Program-made: the position numbers and the translations under genes
Shown: positions 8,556-11,282 of the stretch, in pieces
Layout: the number at the start of each line of letters is the position of its first letter
How positions within the stretch are numbered: position 1 is the stretch's first letter
Source: Anaerolineales bacterium
GTDB lineage: Bacteria; Chloroflexota; Anaerolineae; Anaerolineales; UBA4823
DNA: 11,282 bases
Direction of reading: 5' to 3'
Assembly (NCBI GenBank): GCA_022865865.1
Contig: JALHTN010000341.1
Span: 1 to 11,282 of the forward strand
Notes under the pieces: generated by a model
The model's database searches: none
The model's input: the letters and a program-made list of their open reading frames with translations, nothing else
Told to the model about the DNA's origin: nothing

Positions 8556-10097
8556 TCAATCACCCCAAAAAACGCTGTTCCAAGCAACAGAATTCCATGC
8601 TACTGAGTTCCAGGCGACAGAATTCCAGGCTACGGAGTTCCATGCCACGCTGTTCCAGGCGACAGAATTCCAAGCTACACTATCCCAGGATACCGGGTCG
8701 TCCCCGGACCATAACAGTTGACTGGCAGTCACGCCCGTGTTTGCTGATGCTAGTGAATGACCAGCTACCGCTGCATTTATATCGAGATAGGCGCTTCCGC
8801 CGCCGAAAAAGCGAGCTGAATCCATGAGCCGGAATTTCACTTGATCCGGGGTCAAATAGGGTTCATCTTGCAGCAACAGGGCTGCAGCACCAGCGACCAT
8901 CGGGGCTGACATTGAGGTACCGCTTAAGCGGAAATATTCACCATTCATGACGACATGGTCTGGATGATCGGGAATCCAATTTTCCGGTCCTAGAATGCTG
9001 ATAATTTCGATCCCGGGAGCGACCAGCTCAGGTTTGTTGAAGCCATCCGAGGTCGTTCCGTGAGATGAAAAGGAAGCCAGGGTATCGTCGGAAGGATCAG
9101 GAGATTGGTGCTCGTCAGTTGCTCCAACCGTGATGACGAAGGGATCATTGGCTGGGGCAGCATTTGCAGTGTTATATCCACCACCAGCACCTTTATTTCC
9201 GACGGAGGCAACCACCACTACGCCGTTGAACCACAAGATCTCCGCGGCTGCATTTAAGGGGCTCGAATGATAAGAACTTTCCTGTGTGGAGTTCACTGAC
9301 ATATTTACCACACGGATGTTGAACTGGTCCTTGTGCTCCAAGACCCACTGCATGGCTTCAATAGCATCAGATTCGTATGCCATACCCATGTCATCGCAAA
9401 TTTTTAGACTGATGATGTTGACTTGTGGAGCGATGCCGGTATAAAGTCCATCCGAGCGGTATCCACTGCCGGCGATGATGCCGGCAACATGGGTGCCGTG
9501 CCCGGTGGCATCATTGGCATGACCTGAATTCGAGTTGAAGGTTACCTGTTCAATAACACGAGAATCGGGTTTTGCTTTTTCGGGATTTATTTGCAGATCT
9601 TTCTCTAAATTTACCCCACTATCAATTACAGCTACTGTAATACCTTGGCCCTGTAATCCCATATCCCACAAAGGTTGGACATTAAGGGTTTCGAGGAAGT
9701 AGTTTTCTGGTTCAGGAACGAATTCAATGCCTTCCTTAACCGGTTTCCCTTTGGAACCTTCGACTTGAGTATCCAAGGATACCCAACGGACATTGGGATC
9801 ATCCGCCAAATATAAAGTTGATTCGGCGGACAGCTTTGCGGTAAAAGCGTTCAATATGTGCAGGTCGCGGGTGATCTCTCCATCCAAACGGGATACGAGC
9901 TGCTCAACTTCATGTTTGTTATCCTGCACCTGGATAATGACCGAGACCATCTGTCTGGGGGACTGAGCTGCGATCTCAGCTAAGGATGGGTGCAGATTTG
10001 TTGGGGATGTAGTTGAATGTAAGTTAATCTGGGCCAGCATTGCAGCCAGAAGCAGCATCGAGAGAATAATTTGAGCAGGAGCTTTCCTTTTAATCAT
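8556..10097 (-). CDS. Secreted S8 subtilisin-like serine protease with C-terminal WNSVA pentapeptide repeats
   Basis: The ATG at 10097 is preferred because a GAGGA site lies 7 nt upstream and the product then starts with a proper signal peptide (MIKRK followed by a hydrophobic stretch to about residue 25). An ATG at 10136 would add 13 residues before the signal. The 513-residue product has an inhibitor-I9-like propeptide (about 50-110) and a complete subtilase domain (about 150-450): catalytic D159 (AVIDSG), H203 (GHGTHVAG), oxyanion N301 (SVGN) and S395 (GTSMSAP). After a short linker the protein ends in DSVAW, six NSVAW, one NSVFW and GD (about 472-513). It should act outside the cytoplasmic membrane after propeptide removal. 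It sits between a 66-codon ORF and the c-di-GMP enzyme on the same strand, downstream of c-di-GMP riboswitches, so expression may follow c-di-GMP. The substrate is unknown. Confidence 0.93.
   Translation of the reverse strand: MIKRKAPAQIILSMLLLAAMLAQINLHSTTSPTNLHPSLAEIAAQSPRQMVSVIIQVQDNKHEVEQLVSRLDGEITRDLHILNAFTAKLSAESTLYLADDPNVRWVSLDTQVEGSKGKPVKEGIEFVPEPENYFLETLNVQPLWDMGLQGQGITVAVIDSGVNLEKDLQINPEKAKPDSRVIEQVTFNSNSGHANDATGHGTHVAGIIAGSGYRSDGLYTGIAPQVNIISLKICDDMGMAYESDAIEAMQWVLEHKDQFNIRVVNMSVNSTQESSYHSSPLNAAAEILWFNGVVVVASVGNKGAGGGYNTANAAPANDPFVITVGATDEHQSPDPSDDTLASFSSHGTTSDGFNKPELVAPGIEIISILGPENWIPDHPDHVVMNGEYFRLSGTSMSAPMVAGAAALLLQDEPYLTPDQVKFRLMDSARFFGGGSAYLDINAAVAGHSLASANTGVTASQLLWSGDDPVSWDSVAWNSVAWNSVAWNSVAWNSVAWNSVAWNSVAWNSVFWGD
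8565..8687 (-). repeat. 15-bp tandem repeat encoding (W)NSVA pentapeptides
   Basis: Trp codons recur every 15 nt at 8565, 8580, 8595, 8610, 8625, 8640, 8655, 8670 and 8685 (plus-strand CCA). They delimit eight units: one DSVAW, six NSVAW and one NSVFW. The DNA copies differ mostly at synonymous positions (AAT/AAC, TCT/TCC/TCA/AGC, GTC/GTA/GTG/GTT, GCC/GCA/GCT) while the peptide stays almost fixed. This indicates selection on the amino-acid repeat rather than recent DNA slippage. Confidence 0.95.
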
Positions 10098-10155
10098 CTT
10101 GCGGTCCTCGAAAAACCAAAAAAACTGTGTATACACTCTGATTTAGATTTATATT

Positions 10156-10182
10156 TGCATATCAATAAGATACGCATGTCAA
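10156..10182 (-). promoter_or_regulatory. Possible secondary promoter element and palindrome upstream of the S8 protease gene
   Basis: On the minus strand a consensus -35-like TTGACA (10177-10182) is followed directly by an 8-bp imperfect inverted repeat, TGCGTATC-ttatt-GATATGCA (10156-10176, one G.U pair). The nearest TATAAA lies 23 nt after TTGACA, which is too far for a normal promoter. The site may be an operator, an RNA hairpin or chance. It matters because a promoter here would uncouple the protease from the riboswitches. Confidence 0.25.
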
Positions 10183-10205
10183 TCTGAAATATGTGAGCAA
10201 TTGGC

Positions 10206-10406
10206 TTACACTTCATAAAGAATACCCAATGGTTCGGAAGAATATACTGCGCAAACCTCCAGCCAGGCTACGCTGGTTGAATAACGGGTGCTTGGTGGTG
10301 TTGTTTGAACTTTTGATACCTGGTCCTGTCTTTCCAATAAGAAGAAAGATCCGAAAACCAAGATCAAGATTAGCAGGATGAGGAATGTATTTCGTACAGT
10401 GTCCAT
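10206..10406 (-). CDS. Small single-span membrane protein of unknown function, first ORF after the riboswitch terminator
   Basis: I do not recognise this 66-residue product. Residues about 6-24 (NTFLILLILILVFGSFFLL) form one membrane span. The remaining 42 residues are polar to amphipathic and would probably lie outside the cytoplasm if the span acts as a signal anchor, but the orientation is a guess. The tail contains SVAW (45-48), the same four residues repeated in the downstream protease, and a single Cys at 52. Support for a real gene: an ATG with AAGGGG 8 nt upstream, placement as the first ORF after the tandem riboswitch and terminator, and good length for a small leader-proximal gene. 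The weak points are its size and the lack of a known family. No terminator is seen between it and the protease gene 108 nt downstream. Confidence 0.6.
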   Translation of the reverse strand: MDTVRNTFLILLILILVFGSFFLLERQDQVSKVQTTPPSTRYSTSVAWLEVCAVYSSEPLGILYEV

Positions 10407-10427
10407 AGTTACTACCCCTTCGATTTC

Positions 10428-10465
10428 AAAAAGTGAGCCCCTCAGGTCTTGGGTGCCTGAGGGGC
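10428..10465 (-). terminator. Intrinsic terminator forming the expression platform of the c-di-GMP riboswitches
   Basis: On the minus strand GCCCCTCAGG (10456-10465) pairs perfectly with CCTGAGGGGC (10437-10446) across a 9-nt loop, then TCACTTTTT follows. This 10-bp GC-rich stem with a U-tract lies 16 nt after the 3' edge of the second aptamer and 21 nt before the start codon of the small membrane protein. It is a good candidate for the element switched by ligand binding. Whether c-di-GMP turns expression on or off cannot be read directly. Confidence 0.85.
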
Positions 10466-10481
10466 GAAATTGTTTGCGTTT

Positions 10482-10568
10482 GCCTAGGCAGCCCGTCTGT
10501 CATGCGGCCATGTGGCCGGTTAGACCGTAGCTTTGTGCCCCTGCCTTTCGACAGGTATACCTTTTCTT
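10482..10568 (-). ncRNA. Cyclic-di-GMP-I (GEMM-I) riboswitch aptamer, second (3') copy
   Basis: On the minus strand the order of conserved elements is GGTATACC (10554-10561), a stem capped by a GAAA tetraloop (CTGTCGAAAGGCAG), GGGGCACAAAGCTAC, the P3 stem starting GTCTAA with CCGGCC/GGCCG arms, and the closing GGGCTGCC (10487-10494) then TAGGC. It fits the c-di-GMP-I pattern as I recall it from the Vibrio Vc2 aptamer. By that alignment the ligand-contacting G20, A47 and C92 are kept, while positions 22 and 91 change together (C.A in copy 1 to U.G here), as do several P3 pairs. It immediately precedes the terminator, so it is the copy best placed to control it. Confidence 0.85.
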
Positions 10569-10581
10569 TGCTACTTTATAA

Positions 10582-10668
10582 GCCTAGGTAACCCAACTGT
10601 CATGTGGCTGAAAAGCCATTTAGACTGTAGTTTTGCGTCCCTGCCTTTCGACAGGTTTGCCTTTTCTG
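10582..10668 (-). ncRNA. Cyclic-di-GMP-I (GEMM-I) riboswitch aptamer, first (5') copy
   Basis: The minus strand shows GGCAAACC (10654-10661), the same GAAA-capped stem, GGGACGCAAAACTAC, GTCTAAATGGC with a UUUUCA loop and GCCACAT, and the closing GGGTTACC (10587-10594). This copy is closer to the c-di-GMP-I consensus than the second: GGGACGCAAA and GGGUUACC match the Vc2 aptamer as I recall it. G20, A47 and C92 equivalents are present, which favours c-di-GMP over cGAMP as ligand, since a G-to-A change at position 20 is typical of cGAMP-responsive variants. Together the two copies make a tandem riboswitch on one leader. Confidence 0.9.
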
Positions 10669-10689
10669 CGCTGTTTTTAACCTTATTTG

Positions 10690-11031
10690 TGTGGTAGACA
10701 CCTCCCCAAAGTCGATCCAATAGTACTTTTAGGCTATACTTGATAGGGATAACGCCGGAATATTACTTTTGTTACACTATAAACTAACCAAAAACAAACT
10801 ATTATAATTACATAGGTTTGATTGTTGAGATGACTTACTGAGTATTATTAAATGTTCTTCCAACACCGATAAATCAACCTGATGACATAAAGTAATACTT
10901 GCGCACCCAAATTGATGCAAACATTCACAACCTCTACAAAGACCATTCACAAAATCTTCACATGGCTGGGTTATCCTAGGTCTAGTTATACAAATGTAAT
11001 TTCAAAAATATTGTGAAGCAAGGAGAAAAAA
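10690..11031. other. Long divergent intergenic region between the riboswitch leader and the last gene
   Basis: No convincing ORF is seen here. It must hold the promoter for the leftward riboswitch unit. A perfect TATAAT on the minus strand (10801-10806) and weaker TATAGC (10733-10738) are present, but none has a good -35 at the right distance, so I do not call one. Its right end carries the TTCACA repeats and the candidate -10 of the rightward gene. The stretch is AT-rich relative to the neighbouring genes by eye. Confidence 0.6.
10924..10967 (+). promoter_or_regulatory. TTCACA direct repeats with 11-bp phasing (candidate response-regulator operator)
   Basis: TTCACA occurs at 10924-10929, 10946-10951 and 10957-10962, with a degenerate TACAAA at 10935 in the same 11-bp register, giving four units in a row. 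Direct repeats at 11 bp on one face of the helix are the usual arrangement for OmpR/PhoB-family winged-helix response regulators. A -10-like TATACA lies downstream at 10987-10992 with no good -35 box. This suits an activator-dependent promoter for the gene at 11032. The regulator is not in the window. Confidence 0.5.
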
Positions 11032-11282
11032 ATGAAAAAGTTATTGATTATTGTTGGTGTGCTTGGAACAACACTGCTCGCGCTTGGAGCAACGGTCCTG
11101 GTCTTTGCCCAAACAGAGTCACCGCAGCCATTCACCAATTCTGGTTATGGCCATGAAATGATGGGCGGTAGAGGCCGGTATGGTGGTGGAATGGCATATG
11201 GCGAAGTTGGTTCGTACCACGAAGTTATGCTCGCAAGCTTTGCTGAGACGCTTGGAATAACAGCAGAGCAGCTGGAAGCACG
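11032..11282 (+). CDS. Exported Gly/Met/His-rich small protein, N-terminal part (3' end outside window)
   Basis: The ATG at 11032 has an AGGAG ribosome binding site 6 nt upstream, and the frame is open to the window edge (83 codons). Residues 1-26 form a classical signal peptide (MKKLLIIVGVLG..., likely cleaved after VFA). Next comes a Gly-rich stretch with Met, His, Tyr and Arg (GYGHEMMGGRGRYGGGMAYG, about 38-57). The visible part ends in 'YHEVMLASFAETLGITAEQLEA', a short helical motif common in small secreted proteins of Chloroflexota and similar to DUF2680-type 'ALGIT..EL' segments. Met/His clusters in an exported protein can bind copper or other metals, but that is only a suggestion. The function is unknown. 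Possible control by the TTCACA repeats upstream is noted separately. Confidence 0.8.
   Translation, partial: MKKLLIIVGVLGTTLLALGATVLVFAQTESPQPFTNSGYGHEMMGGRGRYGGGMAYGEVGSYHEVMLASFAETLGITAEQLEA

Noticed and set aside
10098..10136. Earlier ATG of the S8 protease adding MYTQFFWFFEDRK
   Set aside because: It would place 13 residues before a normal signal peptide and lacks a Shine-Dalgarno sequence, whereas the ATG at 10097 has GAGGA at good spacing.
10193..10381. 62-residue plus-strand ORF opposite the small membrane protein
   Set aside because: It has no ribosome binding site or membrane/secretion signal. The minus-strand frame has a start signal and sits correctly behind the riboswitch.
10801..10806. 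Perfect minus-strand TATAAT as the riboswitch promoter
   Set aside because: No acceptable -35 lies 16-18 nt upstream, and it would add about 120 nt of unexplained leader, so it is only mentioned as a possibility.

Overview
The window looks like a piece of a Chloroflexota chromosome, probably of the Anaerolineae. I infer this from the gene set and general style: secG followed by an orphan family-5 solute-binding protein, a very large GGDEF/HD-GYP membrane protein, and a subtilase with a WNSVA repeat tail. No marker gene was searched. Nothing suggests a mobile element, phage, CRISPR array or tRNA/rRNA gene.

Left part (1-5690). The window opens inside the 3' end of a lytic transglycosylase gene (+). 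Convergent to it is a minus-strand unit, secG followed by an oligopeptide-type solute-binding protein. SecG has a near-consensus sigma-70 promoter and a GTG start, and a terminator-like hairpin sits between the two genes. Divergent from secG is a PHP-domain metallohydrolase (+). It is followed by uvrB (+), the damage-recognition helicase of nucleotide excision repair, whose promoter region holds two small palindromes.

Central and right part (5762-10690), all on the minus strand. Read in the direction of transcription, this is one plausible unit: two tandem cyclic-di-GMP-I (GEMM-I) riboswitch aptamers exactly 100 nt apart, a strong intrinsic terminator, a 66-residue single-span membrane protein, a secreted S8 subtilisin-like protease ending in WNSVA pentapeptide repeats, and a 913-residue protein. 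That last protein carries a GGDEF domain and an HD-GYP domain, each preceded by its own related membrane domain. The unit therefore pairs an RNA sensor of c-di-GMP with an enzyme expected to make and break c-di-GMP, and with extracytoplasmic effectors. I infer a local feedback circuit, and this is the most interesting part of the window.

Right edge (10690-11282). A non-coding stretch of about 340 nt separates the riboswitch unit from a divergent, truncated gene for an exported Gly/Met/His-rich protein. Upstream of that gene lie TTCACA direct repeats at 11-bp phasing, of the kind bound by OmpR/PhoB-family response regulators.
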